64,000 nt of DNA from Lepidonotus clava (GCA_936440205.1 OW387149.1:8514114-8578113), one strand, 5' to 3'. Numbered from the stretch's first letter, positions 22,996 through 35,326 are shown. Translations and numbers: made by a program. The notes: generated by a model from the letters alone, not told the origin.

Positions 22996-23274
22996 TGTTT
23001 CAATTATCTCTCCGACACACCAACTGGCCAAGGGTATATAATCTTCTGAAACACTTACCTGGTATAGAATCTTACCTGGTATAGAATTATAAGTTTACAA
23101 TTCATATTCTTTTAATAGATATATGCCTTTACTAAAACATGACAACTTTGCGCATTTTCTTATTTCGTAGGTTGTTTTAGGCAGAAATTACATTCAAGCA
23201 TTTTAACCCACTAAGAATGTTGAAATTTGCTTTACCTTTCCAAATCAAAATTTGAAAACCATGAACGCTATTGT

Positions 23275-23874
23275 GTTGATTAGGGTTAACTATATTTATA
23301 GTGCATTGTTCGAGATGATTATCGTTATTAATATTGTCTCTAGTGGGTTGCTAGTCGAGTGGTGAGTAAGTCCATGAGATGGCGCTCAATCCATAACATG
23401 AACAACGCTTGGCAGTACGGTAAGTTTATTGATGGATATAGTGATGCGTACAGCTGCTCGTGATGGCAATAAGTCCAAGGTATAACAGTTCCTATTTAGA
23501 ATGGAGTCAGCTTCCTCCGTAGAGTCCGCCTAGTCTCACCTCCGGCCGTCGTGCGGTAGTACCGTATAAGTCACCAGATGTCCCTTTGCTTGTGTAGCTA
23601 TCTAAAACCCCTTTGAATCTCCCGATCCGTATGATCCAAACGCTACTGGTCTCTCTCCCTCTCTTACCCTGCACTATCGCTTATAAAGCAGTCTGATATC
23701 GATTTTACCCAAGGCATCGGTGCTTGCAGGGAAGTGTCCCGATGAGCATTGTCGTCAGGTATATTTACACCTACCAGCGGCACCTGCCTTTACTAGATAT
23801 TTTCCTAAACTAAGTAATTTAGAGGAATTCTTATCATTTTGTATTCATCTGGTGACCCTTACACTAATTCAATA
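23275..23874 (-). mobile_element. candidate solo LTR
   Basis: A 600-bp island of higher GC in AT-rich intron. Read on the minus strand it starts TGTAAGGGTCACC and has a TATA-like 'ctttataagcg' and an AATAAA about 320 bp further on ('catcaataaactta'), an LTR-like layout. Exact ends and a target duplication could not be fixed and there is no coding part. An old fossil if correct. Confidence 0.4.
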
Positions 23875-23959
23875 AGCATGCACAAAGCAGATGTTTTAAT
23901 CTCTACCTTTGTGCAACCAAATAAAGATCCACAGCCATAAAACCAATTATTCTATATAA

Positions 23960-24889
23960 GGTCCATTCTCACAAAACGTGCCCAATTGATGAAAAAATAG
24001 GTTTAAAAAAAAAAAATTCAGAATGAAATAAATTTTGGTCAATATATTCTTAGTGTATTGGAGTATATATATATATGTAATTGGGAATGTTAATATTAAT
24101 TATTTTTCAATTTATGCACACATAAATATCAGGACCCCCACGAATGATGACAACGCCCCCACGGATGATGACAACGCCCCCACGGACGATGACAACGCCC
24201 CCACGGACGATGACAACGCCCCCACTGACTATGACAATGCCCCCACGGACTATGACAATGCCCCCACAGACTATGACAATGCCCCCACTGACTATGACAG
24301 CCCCTACGATCTATGAAAACACTAAGAGATGTCAATATGTAATAAGATTAGGCTAAATCTTTATGATCAATAGCAAAATATGTAGCCTTCCATATTTAAT
24401 CAGTATAATAATTCAACATTATCTACTACCAAAATTTTTGTATAGGACTATGAAATATATGCCCCCACAGACTATGACAATGCCCCCACGGACCATGACT
24501 GCCCCCACGAACTATGACAGGACATTACAGCTAACAAAAATTATCAAAAATATGTTAAAATGTTAATTATTTTTAGCTAGACATGAGCGCACAAACACAG
24601 ATTGATAATTGGTGAAATATTATTCACTTATTCCTGATGATTTTTTAATAAGGTTATGGAAACACTATTACACAAAAAGTACACCACATGTGAATTCCGA
24701 AAAATATCACATTACCTATCATAATTTTTAAAAATACAGAGAATATAGGCAAAAGTGTGGTCAATATATAAGAAAAAAATATAGATAAATGCAAATCTGG
24801 CCAAAAAAATGAAATATCTTTCATATTTTTTCAGTTATATCACAAAAACATGAAATTCGCCAATTGGGCACGTTTCGTGAGAATTGACC
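23960..24889. mobile_element. 930-bp TIR element carrying a 21-bp minisatellite
   Basis: Ends are inverted repeats of about 28 bp: left GGTCCATTCTCACAAAACGT, right (complemented) GGTCAATTCTCACGAAACGT, each continuing GCCCAATT. A 4-bp ATAA is duplicated on both sides (23956-23959 and 24890-24893). No transposase. The interior holds two clusters of a 21-bp unit. A non-autonomous DNA transposon of unknown superfamily. Confidence 0.8.
24132..24305. repeat. 21-bp minisatellite, about eight copies
   Basis: Unit close to ACGGACTATGACAATGCCCCC. A second cluster of about three units lies at 24462-24522. The open frames over it (PTDDDNA repeats) are a by-product of the 21-bp period. Confidence 0.9.
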
Positions 24890-25325
24890 ATAAATGTAGC
24901 AATGGTGCTTTCAAAACATTTTGGTGCTACTGTTATGTTTGGCTACCATACACACTCTCTTTCTCAATATGAACATCATGTCTACATGGTACATTAGTAC
25001 ATGTTTTAGGTTTAAGTCTAGGAAGTTATCCATATTATTTTAAAAACAGTTTTGATGTTTAATCCAATTATGCTACAACTAATCATTTTGACCTTCCTGC
25101 ATGAGAAATCACCTCCGAATTCTATGTTGGTATATGGATCCTCAAAGTGGATAACATATATAGTCAGGAAACCCTAAAGTACAAGTGAGGAGAGTATGTT
25201 CTACCATCAAAAACTGCATGTAGAATATTATATTAAAGACAAATCATGGGAGTATTTTGAAATGTTTTTAATATCTATCCTTCAGTAATTTTCTAAACAC
25301 TTGTGGTATTGACCTTTGTCATTAG

Positions 25326-25663
25326 GGTGTGGCGCCCCCTTGTGAAGTACGTGGAACCAATGGTGTAGGTCATTTCCCATAGTTAACCTATATGAAGTGA
25401 AGCATATAGGTTGAATATGGGAAATGACCTAAACCATTGGTTCCATTCACTTCACCAGGGGGCATAACACTCTTAATGCACAAGGTCTATACCATAGCAG
25501 GTGTGGATTTTTCAACCAGGTCATTTGGAATCAGCTTTGAAAAATCCCTCCCAGAATCCACCTTGGCTAAATCCACACAAGCCCAAGATAATGTTCTACA
25601 GGGTGCCAAAGGGCAGACAGGAATACGTAAGGGTGGAGTGGGTACTATAGACCTTGTGCAGGC
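25326..25663. repeat. nested inverted repeats
   Basis: Inner foldback: arms at about 25327-25390 and 25405-25470 ('ggaaccaatggtgtaggtca' against 'tgacctaaaccattggttcc'). A second pair, 'gcacaaggtctata' (25478) and 'tatagaccttgtgc' (25646), borders the next 170 bp. Probably one MITE inserted in or next to another; superfamily unknown. Confidence 0.6.
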
Positions 25664-26574
25664 AGGGTCACATGACCAGATTTTGGTGATCTCCATGTGA
25701 TAATCATCACCACGTGGTCACAATGTAAGAATGAATAAATCAGCAATTCTTACACACATTTTAAATATAGTGTCATATATTTGCCTGAAGAAGACCAATA
25801 TTTCATTTAAAAATGCAAATGTGATTGATAAACTTTTAAAAATTTAATAATCAACTGGTCATCAATATGGCGGCCATTCCTATTCTGGGTCTTGTGACAT
25901 CATCTGCATAAGGTCTATAGAGCAGATAAGGGGTACAAAAAATTAAACTGACAATATTCAAGCATCTGACTCAAAATAATTAGGAATTCAAAATAGCAAT
26001 TAACCATTTATGATTGGCTATGATTGTCTACGGTATCATTCATTTGCACTACATTATCTGATATAATGATAAATGTAATTGTGGTACGGAGACTGGAAAA
26101 TTTGTGTTCACTTGACACTATTCATGCTATTATTGGTTCATTCTTATTGACAATTGGCAACTATCTTCAATTTGACCATCATTCAAGGTGGATTACTAAG
26201 CTATTAACTGATTTCATGATAAACACTTTGTTATGCCCACATTACCACTTATACGGATGATCAATTCATGTAATTGAGTATAGTTTGATAAATAGAGATA
26301 GAATTGCTTTAATAAAAATAACCTGTCCACCAAATGCTTGAAGTTGGGTTTGATATAGTTTAACCCTTTTTACTTTTTCAAACCATAATCATAAGTATAT
26401 TTAACCCGTGATTTATACCATGAATGGTATGTTGCAATTTCTCTGATGATAAATAATGTTGTTAAATATCTCTTCAAGCAAAAGAATTATGGTGTAGTAT
26501 TGTGACAATATCAATAAAGGAAGAAGACAAATACACCTTCGTAATAATTATACCTAAATTTTCTTCCTTTTCAG

Positions 26575-27119
26575 AGGAGGGTGGCATATATCTTGACACA
26601 GATGTGCTTATTCTTGCTCCAATTGATGACCTGCGAACATATCCAATCTCTATGGGTTATCAAGGAGATGACACTCGGGGTTTTGGTAATGGCTTTGTTA
26701 TTGCAAGACCAAAGATTCCCTTCACATGCCTCTGGCTTTATGCTTATCGAGAGTATGCCCCCTTATGGTGGGACTGGGACACCTACTCTTGTAGAGCACC
26801 AGAAAGTATTGCTAGAGCCTACCCAAGACAAATACATGTAGAAAAATACAGATTCTTTCGTCCAAGCGTCTATGAAATGCATAAACTTTATGATGGTTTT
26901 TATGACTGGAGCAGCAACTATATTTTGCACTTGTGGAAAACCAGGAGAAATAGGACAAAGATGTTACCCCAATCTCCATTGGATATCCCTCCAGCAGATA
27001 TTGTACAAAATTCTATCCAGGAGATTTATAGACATATTTGCTTCAATGAAACTGTGATCACTACAAAGTTTGGTAGGGTGAAACCTCTTTTGCCCTTCAG
27101 AACAAAATGTGTACTTTGA
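26575..27119 (+). CDS. GT32-like glycosyltransferase copy A, second coding exon
   Basis: Continues exon 1 in phase 1: the split codon gives Glu and the joined sequence reads LQILI-EEGGIYLDTDVL, the diagnostic DXD block of this family (DTD at residues 225-227), which binds the metal and nucleotide-sugar. Downstream: GFGNGFVIARP and a Trp-rich stretch (LWWDWDTYSCRAPES). Stop TGA at 27117-27119 gives a 398-residue protein, usual for this class. From 27096 onwards the sequence is repeated at 30027, so the last codons of this exon also lie at the start of the tandem duplication. That copy lacks the rest of the exon and is not a gene. Confidence 0.85.
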
Positions 27120-28639
27120 ATGCTCAAAATACTGATGTGAATGAACATAACAAACAGAAAAATGTTATTGAGGCAAAAGAAATATCTCAGTGTCAGCACC
27201 ATAGGCCACAAAATGGAATTTTTGGGGATTTGGGAGAAGTATTGAAGTAACGTAAGAGGGTCTATGTAGGATTTTATAGTACATAGTGACATATTCCTCA
27301 ATCTTAATATACATACAATCGGAACACTATAGTTATTATATGATATATGTTTGTTCGTACTTGTGAAAATAATTGGGCAAATCCCAGATAATGTTGGTAG
27401 AATGTGCATCTATGTAGTTGCTTATAAGAAAAAATGAAAATAGGAAGGGGTCATGTTGTGTTTATCTGACCTAATCCATCCCCTCTTCCTATTACCCATC
27501 AACTAACATAAGGATAGTTTAGAGGCAATGCACTGCAGATTAATGCTATATGTATGTCAAAGGTCTAGATTATGATACTGTATATTACAAGACCGCCAAC
27601 ATTAAATTTTCCCCCTACACAATGATATATTTAACAAGATAATCACTTTTTCTAAACCCTTCTAGTAATTGAGCTAACATGTTGGATAGACATTTTAAAT
27701 TTTCTGTGTCTGGACTTCTTCATTTAACTCTTAGTTTTATCTTATGAGAAAAATAGGTAAACATTTCTATATTTATCTTCTCTTTGGTCGAACCCGGAGA
27801 ATACCCATTGACAATATCATGGCTTCAAATCAGATTGTAGGGACTTCTGTAGCAGTCCACTGGATTCCATAATTCACACCAGATGGCAGCAGTTCTTACA
27901 GTTACCTGATATCAAATGTGCTTAACCGATGTTTCACATTGGCATCATGATCTGATTGATACTGATTGATGAAAGATGAAAATAACAACTATGCTTTATG
28001 AATACCAGTAAGCCTAGTATTGTAAGACATTTCACTGCCTTATATCATATCATCTCATTTTGCATTCTGTTTTCGACAGGAAGACCATGTATATATCGTG
28101 CAGTTGAAAATAAATTAGGTATAATAAAAAGGGTAGAGATATTTTATAATGTATAATTAGATAGACCTTTGACCCTTGTATGAGTTTGAAACACTGATAG
28201 GTTTATGTCATTAACTAGATATTAGTATCATGTATTGTGTGTTCTTAATGCTACCTTAGTGTGTATTTTCTGTAGTTTCTACCTTTGATAAAATGACAAC
28301 TATGACCTATATTATTCTGCCCTTGCTATTGATTGCTACGGAATCTATTATGAATTCATGGTAGGCTGACCGATGCTGAAAGGTTCTCAGTGGTAAAATT
28401 TGGGACTTACATCAAAGATATTGGACATGACTCCCGAGGGACCTTTTGCATTCACTTTAAACACCAACACATGGAGTTTGGTTTTAAGATAACAGTATAT
28501 TGGTACCTGGGAATGCAAGCTCCATATACAAATCAATAAGAATTGTGATTGTTTGATACTAGCATTGCACCAAAGCAAGTATTATTACAAGTACTTTTGT
28601 ATTCTCCATTTTGCATTGGTTAAAATTGTTTCAGTGATG

Positions 28640-29430
28640 ATGTATGCAAGAAAGATACTCAAAGCAGATCAAACAACACCTAGTAAGACTATATTCCACT
28701 ATGCATCATTTCACTTGCATTGGACAAGGTAACACAAGGCAACATAAGCAAATTTAAAGAACGCATAGTGGAATATATGGAATTTGCTTGCGTTCATACT
28801 TGCGTTCAGGGAGTGCAAGTGTATTGTCTTTATGGAGTACTGTTATTAGTAAACTTGTGTTTCCTAAATAAAGGAAACACAAATGCCACTGAACGCATAG
28901 TGGAATAAAGCCTTTAGTGTTTGGTTTTAAGGACTTAGATACTTGCGTCCGGGCAATGCAAGTAAAAATGCACAAAACTTGGTTATTATTAATATAGGCA
29001 GCTTGCATTCTTAGATACCAACATGTTGGTGCCTGAAACAAAAGTTCCTTGCGTTCGTGCCTCCAGCCCAATGCAAATGCTACCCTATGCATCGTGGAAT
29101 ATGGGCTTTAAGGCCATATTCCTAGATCCGTTCAGCAGCACTAGCATTGCCTCTAATTAGGAAATTCAAATTTACTTCCGTCCAGATACCAACATGTTTG
29201 TATGTGACTGAAGTGTGCTTGCATTTCCTAAATTATCACTGAATGCATCGTGGAATATACCCTTAATATAGAAATATACTTGCGTTCATACTTGTGTTCC
29301 CTGAACGCAAGTATGAATGCAAGCAAATGCTAGAAATGCTTGCGTTTGCTTGTGTTTCACTTGCGTTCACATCAATAAATGCAAGTAAAATGGCAAATGC
29401 AAGTACATGAACGCACCCTGGAATATAGCT
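28640..29430. repeat. irregular array of 'acttgcgttc / gaacgcaagt' motifs
   Basis: Short motifs such as 'cttgcgttcatacttgcgtt', 'gaacgcatagtggaatat' and 'aatgcaagtaaa' recur in both orientations, giving many potential hairpins. The paralogous stretch is 46320-47170. No coding signal. Confidence 0.6.
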
Positions 29431-29599
29431 TTTAGGTATCTGCTTGGATAATGTGACAGAGCACTGCTCATGACAAGGCAGGCTGAGTCTCCAATGACAG
29501 ACAAACCACAGCAGTTCAGTAGTGTTTGCAATACAGACCTGAAGCATTGAATCAGCTTGGAGAGTCTAAGCTCCCTTGGTACCAGCTGTCACAGGTGTA

Positions 29600-30026
29600 T
29601 TGAGACCAACGTCCACTTGTAATAAACACTTCTGGTTTGTCAATCTTCTGGTACAAATGTGTCCCTTTTTAGCCTAGCAAATCAAAGGATTTAAAGCAGT
29701 ATTATCAAGCAAAACTACATGGTGATCAGAAGCAGGGTTAAGCAGAAGTCAAGCCAAAGCAGCAGTGAACCCTGAAAGCAGCAGTGGAGCCATCAGCAGC
29801 CTGAGTCAAGCCAACCAGTGCCAGCCCAGTGTCAGTGAGTCAGCATGGAAGTTTTCAAGCCCCCACCCAACATAAACTTTACATCAGGTAACATTGCTGA
29901 GCAGTGGAGAAGGTGAGAACAGCAGTTCAAAGTCTACTATATAGCAGCAGAACCTAATAAAAAGGCAAGCAGTCAAATTTCAAGCAGCAAAGACTTAGCC
30001 AAAAGCCAAGGGATAAAAGCTATAGG
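29600..30026 (+). mobile_element. fossil Gypsy 5' fragment
   Basis: Same sequence as the 5' part of the Gypsy relic at 47240-49140: leader and start of a gag-like frame (MEVFKPP… at about 29846). Present because the tandem duplication ended inside that relic. Broken and old. An AATAAA near 29621 may belong to its LTR. Confidence 0.6.
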
Positions 30027-31020
30027 TTCAGAACAAAATGTGTACTTTGAATGCTCAAAATACTGATGTGAATGAACATAACAAACAGAAAAATGTTATT
30101 GAGGCAAAAGAAATATCTCAGTGTCAGCACCATAGGCCACAAAATGGAATTTTTGGGGATTTGGGAGAAGTATTGAAGTAACGTAAGAGGGTCTATGTAG
30201 GATTTTATAGTACATAGTGACATATTCCTCAATCTTAATATACATACAATCGGAACACTATAGTTATTATATGATATATGTTTGTTCGTACTTGTGAAAA
30301 TAATTGGGCAAATCCCAGATAATGTTGGTAGAATGTGCATCTATGTAGTTGCTTATAAGAAAAAATGAAAATAGGAAGGGGTCATGTTGTGTTTATCTGA
30401 CCTAATCCATCCCCTCTTCCTATTACCCATCAACTAACATAAGGATAGTTTAGAGGCAATGCACTGCAGATTAATGCTATATGTATGTCAAAGGTCTAGA
30501 TTATGATACTGTATATTACAAGACCGCCAACATTAAATTTTCCCCCTACACAATGATATATTTAACAAGATAATCACTTTTTCTAAACCCTTCTAGTAAT
30601 TGAGCTAACATGTTGGATAGACATTTTAAATTTTCTGTGTCTGGACTTCTTCATTTAACTCTTAGTTTTATCTTATGAGAAAAATAGGTAAACATTTCTA
30701 TATTTATCTTCTCTTTGGTCGAACCCGGAGAATACCCATTGACAATATCATGGCTTCAAATCAGATTGTAGGGACTTCTGTAGCAGTCCACTGGATTCCA
30801 TAATTCACACCAGATGGCAGCAGTTCTTACAGTTACCTGATATCAAATGTGCTTAACCGATGTTTCACATTGGCATCATGATCTGATTGATACTGATTGA
30901 TGAAAGATGAAAATAACAACTATGCTTTATGAATACCAGTAAGCCTAGTATTGTAAGACATTTCACTGCCTTATATCATATCATCTCATTTTGCATTCTG
31001 TTTTCGACAGGAAGACCATG
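30027..31020. repeat. tandem duplication, unit 2, left part
   Basis: A 994-bp stretch that matches 27096-28089 base for base by eye, at a constant offset of 2931. It ends with CCATG (31016-31020), the 5-bp target duplicated by the Gypsy insertion; unit 2 resumes after 45773. Confidence 0.9.
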
Positions 31021-31972
31021 TGTGACGTTCTCTGGTAAGTCGGGGTTGCCGATTCTTACAACAGAGGAACGTGGGGGTTGTTCGGGTCTCGGGGCGGACG
31101 GGGAATCCGGGCCAAGAACCGAGATGTGTTTCTAGAGTCGTGCCTCGCGCACGAGGGGGGGCTGAGCGAATCGATCGGGAATCGGCACTCGATGTCGACG
31201 GAGGACTGCGGGGGAGGGAAATTATGGTAGGGGTACGGGTCGGCCGGGGGGCGGTCCACCCCTGAGTTCCGGTCCGCGGGGGCGACGGGCCGACGGTCGC
31301 CTATTGTTTGGTAGCGTGGGGCCGAGCATGCCGCGCCCTCGTCCCCGCGGACTTCGCTCCCTCGTTCCGCTCCCCATGTCTTCGTACCATACTACGCCTC
31401 GGTTTCCGGTACTACTTCGGGCCTTCGTGCCCTACTCCGTTCCCTCGTTCCTCGTTCTTCGGGCCATCGGGCCCCTTACCCTATGTTTCTACTACCTATC
31501 TCGAACTTCGACTGTTTTGTCCTAACTTCGGCTTAATTACTCTGATCGGCTCATCTTTAGCGGTTGTTTCAGGAAAGAGGACACGTCTGGACACCAGGAG
31601 AACTGTTAAAGAACTCTGTTTATTCGGGCCTCACCGCCCCTTTATATACTAGAGAGGTCAGCCCTGATTGGCTGCCTTCGGTCACGTGACCTACAACTGA
31701 CGTCACTTCCGGTTTATATATTCCGTTTCCGGTTTACATTTCACTTCCGGTTTACATATTTCCGGGTTTCGTTCCATTACGTTTTCGTTATTCGTTCTTT
31801 TACATATTCGTTATTCGTTCTTTACATATTCGTTCTTTAAATCTATTTCGTTCTTCGTTCTTTACATATTCGTTCTTTACATCTATTTCGTTCTCTTACA
31901 TATATTTCTATTATTACCTTATTTCTATTATTTTAGCCTCTATGTATTTTGGCTGAATAGCCGTTCATCACA
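31021..31972 (-). repeat. 3' LTR of the Gypsy element
   Basis: 952 bp, nearly identical to 44817-45768. Read in element sense it begins TGTGATGAACGG and carries U3 subrepeats of the type GAACGAATATGTAAA, then CRE, E-box, CCAAT, TATATAAA and AATAAA. Confidence 0.95.
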
Positions 31973-31985
31973 CCCTCCCGCACCT
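31973..31985 (-). promoter_or_regulatory. polypurine tract
   Basis: In element sense the bases just before the 3' LTR read AGGTGCGGGAGGG, the expected purine-rich primer for plus-strand synthesis. Confidence 0.65.
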
Positions 31986-34900
31986 TCTTGAAAGGTGGGA
32001 AAACACGTTATACAAAATTTCAACACAGTTCATACAGCAACGACAACAGAACATACTCTAGAACCAGAAACATTTCAATCCTACGCTCCTCATCGGCAGA
32101 GGAGGAGGTGTCACCCTCTGTCCTCCCCGGTCTACTTCGGAGGGCCCCCGGGGCCTATCCGGCTAATTATTATTTCTCTTCTTTCTTCGTTTCTCTCTTC
32201 GTTTTTCTCTCTTCTTAATGAAAGTTCATATGATTCGTTTTTATATATCTTAGTCTCTTTTTATCTTCGTCAGAGTTCTCTATCCTGGATCTATTAGGAC
32301 CTCCTCTTTTTTACACCTCCTCTTTTTCTCGTCTTTAGGATGAGCGAGCCGGTCGTGGCTCTCCCACCCGGGACTGGGGATCGGTCGTGACCCCGTCGCC
32401 CCCGCTCCTCTCCTCTGGGCTCTATTTACTTAGCCCCTCGGTGCGTTTTTCCTCGCCTTTTTACCCTCATTAGGACAGAGGGACCGGTCGTGGTCCTCCT
32501 GCCCGGGGCCATGGGTCGGTCGTGACCCGCAGTGCCCCCGTTCCCTTCGTTTTCCGTCGTCCAGACGTTCTCCCCTAGTTCGGGTGGAGAATCGGTCGCG
32601 ACTCTCCCACCCAGAGGCCAGGGCCGGTCGTGACCCTTAGTCCTCTCGACCCTCGATCCGTTCTACCGTCGTTCAGACGTTCTCCGTTGTTTTTGGGTAG
32701 AGAATCGGTCGTGATTCTCTTACCCGGTCGGTCGTGACCCCTCGTTCTTCCGTAACTATTACTCTTCTCTGCGTTCTCTTAGGTGATGATGATGATTTTA
32801 AGGATGAGTTGAAGAAGAAAGACTGAAGTTTTTGTAGATAGAATGTTCTTTTTGGACTTCGCACCCTCGGTCGCCTCGGCATTCAGAGCCCTCCAGTGAC
32901 TTTTTCACGTTTGGCAAGGACAACATGTTCGAGCCAAAGGCCAAGGTACCCAAAGAAGAAGATGGCGTTGTATGTGGAAAGGAACTTAACTTCATGCATT
33001 AAAGCTTAGAGTGGAAGCTTCAGCAGACGACGTCGCGGGTTTCGTGCTATTTGTCGCAGTGAAGCTTTGAGATGGAGTCCAGGTGAAGGTGAGACTGAGA
33101 AGATTAGAATCATTAATTATCGATGAAGTGTCCGTTTTCCGTACAGGAACTGAAGTTTGACTTTTACGACACATGTCCTCGTGGTTAACCCAGCATCAAG
33201 ATGTTCCGTCCTCGACCACGTCGACACATTTGAAGATTTCAGGATTTCAGAAAGAGATGTCGGAGAGAGTCCACCATAGTAAAGTATTTCCGTCACCGTT
33301 CCGGGCCCAAGTGGCATGACAACAACCGGAACGGAGACCTGATTAAGAAGATAATTTTGATGAAGTTTCTTTTTGATGACAGGAGCCGGTGCCTCTCATC
33401 CCTCCCCCCCTCCGTAAGCAACGGCAGGAAGACAGTCCTCTTTGGGGCGAGAGGGAGGCTCCTTCGTTCTACTGATGAGATGATTTTCCTAAGAAGAGGA
33501 TTCCTGTTTCGGGCACTCGGGCCCTCGTTCGTTTCCTAGGCTCTCGGGCCTCGCTCTGTTTACTAAGTTTTTCTCTTCGTCCTCCCGGAGGACCGTGCTT
33601 TTAGACGATTTTCGTGAGACTGTAATACCAACAAATAGTTCGTTAAATAGAAGTAAGTTTAAGATCCGGTCTGGTTTTGATTTTGGAGTAAGGCCACAGT
33701 CGTCCACGGTGCCATGTCACATTGCATGGAGCCACTATGCCTATGACGAACGCCGAGACAACAGCTCCGAGCCGTTCCGGGCTGCTCCTAGGTACGACGG
33801 TTCGAAGTTGGTAAGTTGAAGATATTAGTGAGAAGGAGAAGAAGAAGCCGTAGAAAGTGAAGATGGAAGACATCAACCGGGATCTGCACCCAACGTCAAC
33901 CTCTGAGATCCGGAACGAGCCCATTCTCAATAAAATAGCATATATAGAGAACTCATCCGATGTCGAACTCCAAGAAGGGTCGCTCCTCGTCGCTCTTTGC
34001 AGACCTCTTGATGTGTCTATCGAGGCATCCGCGGCCGACGTTCCAAGCACCACCTCCCTGTATATTTCAAAGATTACTTCCCTATATGTTTCAAAGACTA
34101 TTTTGTTTCGTTCCTCGAGAAGAAGACATCAGGAAATACGACATGGAAGGAGTCTCTGTCGTTACTGCAGGTAAGATATTAATATAAGTTTTTAGTAAGT
34201 CTATTAATTTTCGTTTCTTGTTCATGTATTGCTTTTACTATATATTACGGTCGGTCACGAGCCAGGGCCCCTAAGTTATCGTCCCTGCTCGTGCCTTGGT
34301 CCTCCGGGAGACATCTACGACTCGCCGCAATCCTTTCACGACTCGCTGCATCAACTCTGGCACGATAAAACCAGCATTCAGGTCGAAAAATTCCATTTTG
34401 CCGCTCTTCGTATGCGGTAAGAGGCTGAAGACAAGGAAACTCAGAAGATGATGGTACATGAATCCGGGCTCATCCACATTCTGATCGATCCATCCAAAAT
34501 CAAGAAGACAAAGTTGCAGGAAGTAGAAGTGCCGCTAGAGGACAGAGGTCGTCTCTTCCTCGCCTCCAGATCGCTCAAGGCAGCGCGGGAGAAGGGTTTT
34601 CAGTCTTGGCCCGCGCCAGCCTTTCCTCCAGCGGCGAGTCGCCGGCCCACCGGTACCTTATTTACCCCGGCACGACCGTCGACTCAAAGACTACAATGAC
34701 AACACTATCCGTCCATTCTGATTTCCTTTCTTCGATTCCGCCTCCCAACTTTCACTCTCGCTCCCGGGCCGCCCGGCCCGCCATCCATTTCCGCGACCGG
34801 ACGATCCCGTTCCACCTGCTCGGTCCCAACCAACGCAGCGGGCTCCAGGGAAGAAGAGGAACAGCTACAAACTTGTTTTTCCTCCTAGCGCCTCCTTCCG

Positions 34901-35326
34901 TCCCGTATTCGCCCCGCAGGCTTGGTAAGTTCATTCCAGTCATGGACCCTCCAGCTCGCTGATTACACTCAACACCTCCTAACACATGTGGTTTCGTTCA
35001 CTTCCGCAAGAAGATTCCCATAAAGAAACTAATAAGAATAAATTAAGATAAGAATGTTCGAGCCCGCCAGTCCGTTCCCGATGAGTTTAAGTAAAGTTTT
35101 CGGGCCCGTCCAGCGGTCTCCAGGAGAGTCTTTTATCCAGGCTTCGGCCTCCTGTGCGGCTCAGGTACCTCCGCCTCGGCCCGGTTCTCTCCCTGGGGGT
35201 TTGACACTATGGGTGAGGAGCCAACGCCCCGTAATCCCTCCCCACCCGACTCGCGACGCGCCATCTTCCGCCTCTGGTTCCGTCGCGCTGTTTTTCTTCC
35301 GTGCAAGACCTCGAGCAGCATCTACT
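31986..35326 (-). other. Gypsy 3' non-coding region
   Basis: 3.3 kb between ORF3 and the 3' LTR with no long sense frame. It contains the hairpin array at 32346-32739. The rest shows no protein signature on either strand. Confidence 0.7.
32346..32739 (-). repeat. array of eight covarying hairpins, conserved hexaloop
   Basis: Eight stem-loops with plus-strand loop GGTCGT (ACGACC in element sense): 32346-32361, 32376-32394, 32481-32496, 32513-32528, 32582-32612 (loop GGTCGC), 32621-32636, 32695-32725 and 32726-32739. They come as four pairs, each of the first three followed by the next pair after about 100-135 bp. The loop and its closing C-G pair stay constant while stem pairs change together (C-G, T-A, A-T and G-C at the same positions). 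The longest stems have 12 pairs with one bulge. A structured RNA element is likely; function unknown. Confidence 0.85.

Larger units (their letters stand above)
21398..26574 (+). other. intron of glycosyltransferase copy A
   Basis: 5177 bp, GT at 21398 and polypyrimidine-AG (ttcttccttttcag) ending 26574, phase 1. Filled with repeats: degenerate modules (21760-22995), an LTR candidate (23275-23874), a TIR element (23960-24889) and nested inverted repeats (25326-25663). The remaining segments (24890-25325 and 25665-26574) are AT-rich with nothing recognisable. Confidence 0.8.
27096..30026. repeat. 2931-bp tandem duplication, unit 1
   Basis: The unit from 27096 (in the last codons of exon 2) to 30026 (inside a fossil Gypsy gag region) is repeated from 30027 to about 47706, where it is interrupted by the large Gypsy element. 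27096-28517 looks identical to its copy, while 28518-30026 differs at many sites. Contents: 3' flank of the gene, a repeat-rich stretch 28640-29430, and the start of an old Gypsy relic (29600-30026). Confidence 0.85.

Noticed and set aside
24035-24316. PTDDDNA-repeat open frames on both strands
   Set aside because: Produced by the 21-bp minisatellite inside a TIR element; no start context or non-repeat coding part.
25437-25700. 87-codon plus-strand frame in the intron
   Set aside because: Lies within nested inverted repeats and has no domain or homology signal.
30027-30050. Second copy of the glycosyltransferase 3' end as a gene
   Set aside because: Only the last codons are included in the duplicated unit; there is no acceptor or DXD block.
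31056-31652. Small frames within the Gypsy LTRs
   Set aside because: Present in both LTRs by identity, GC-rich, and not in the usual coding part of the family.
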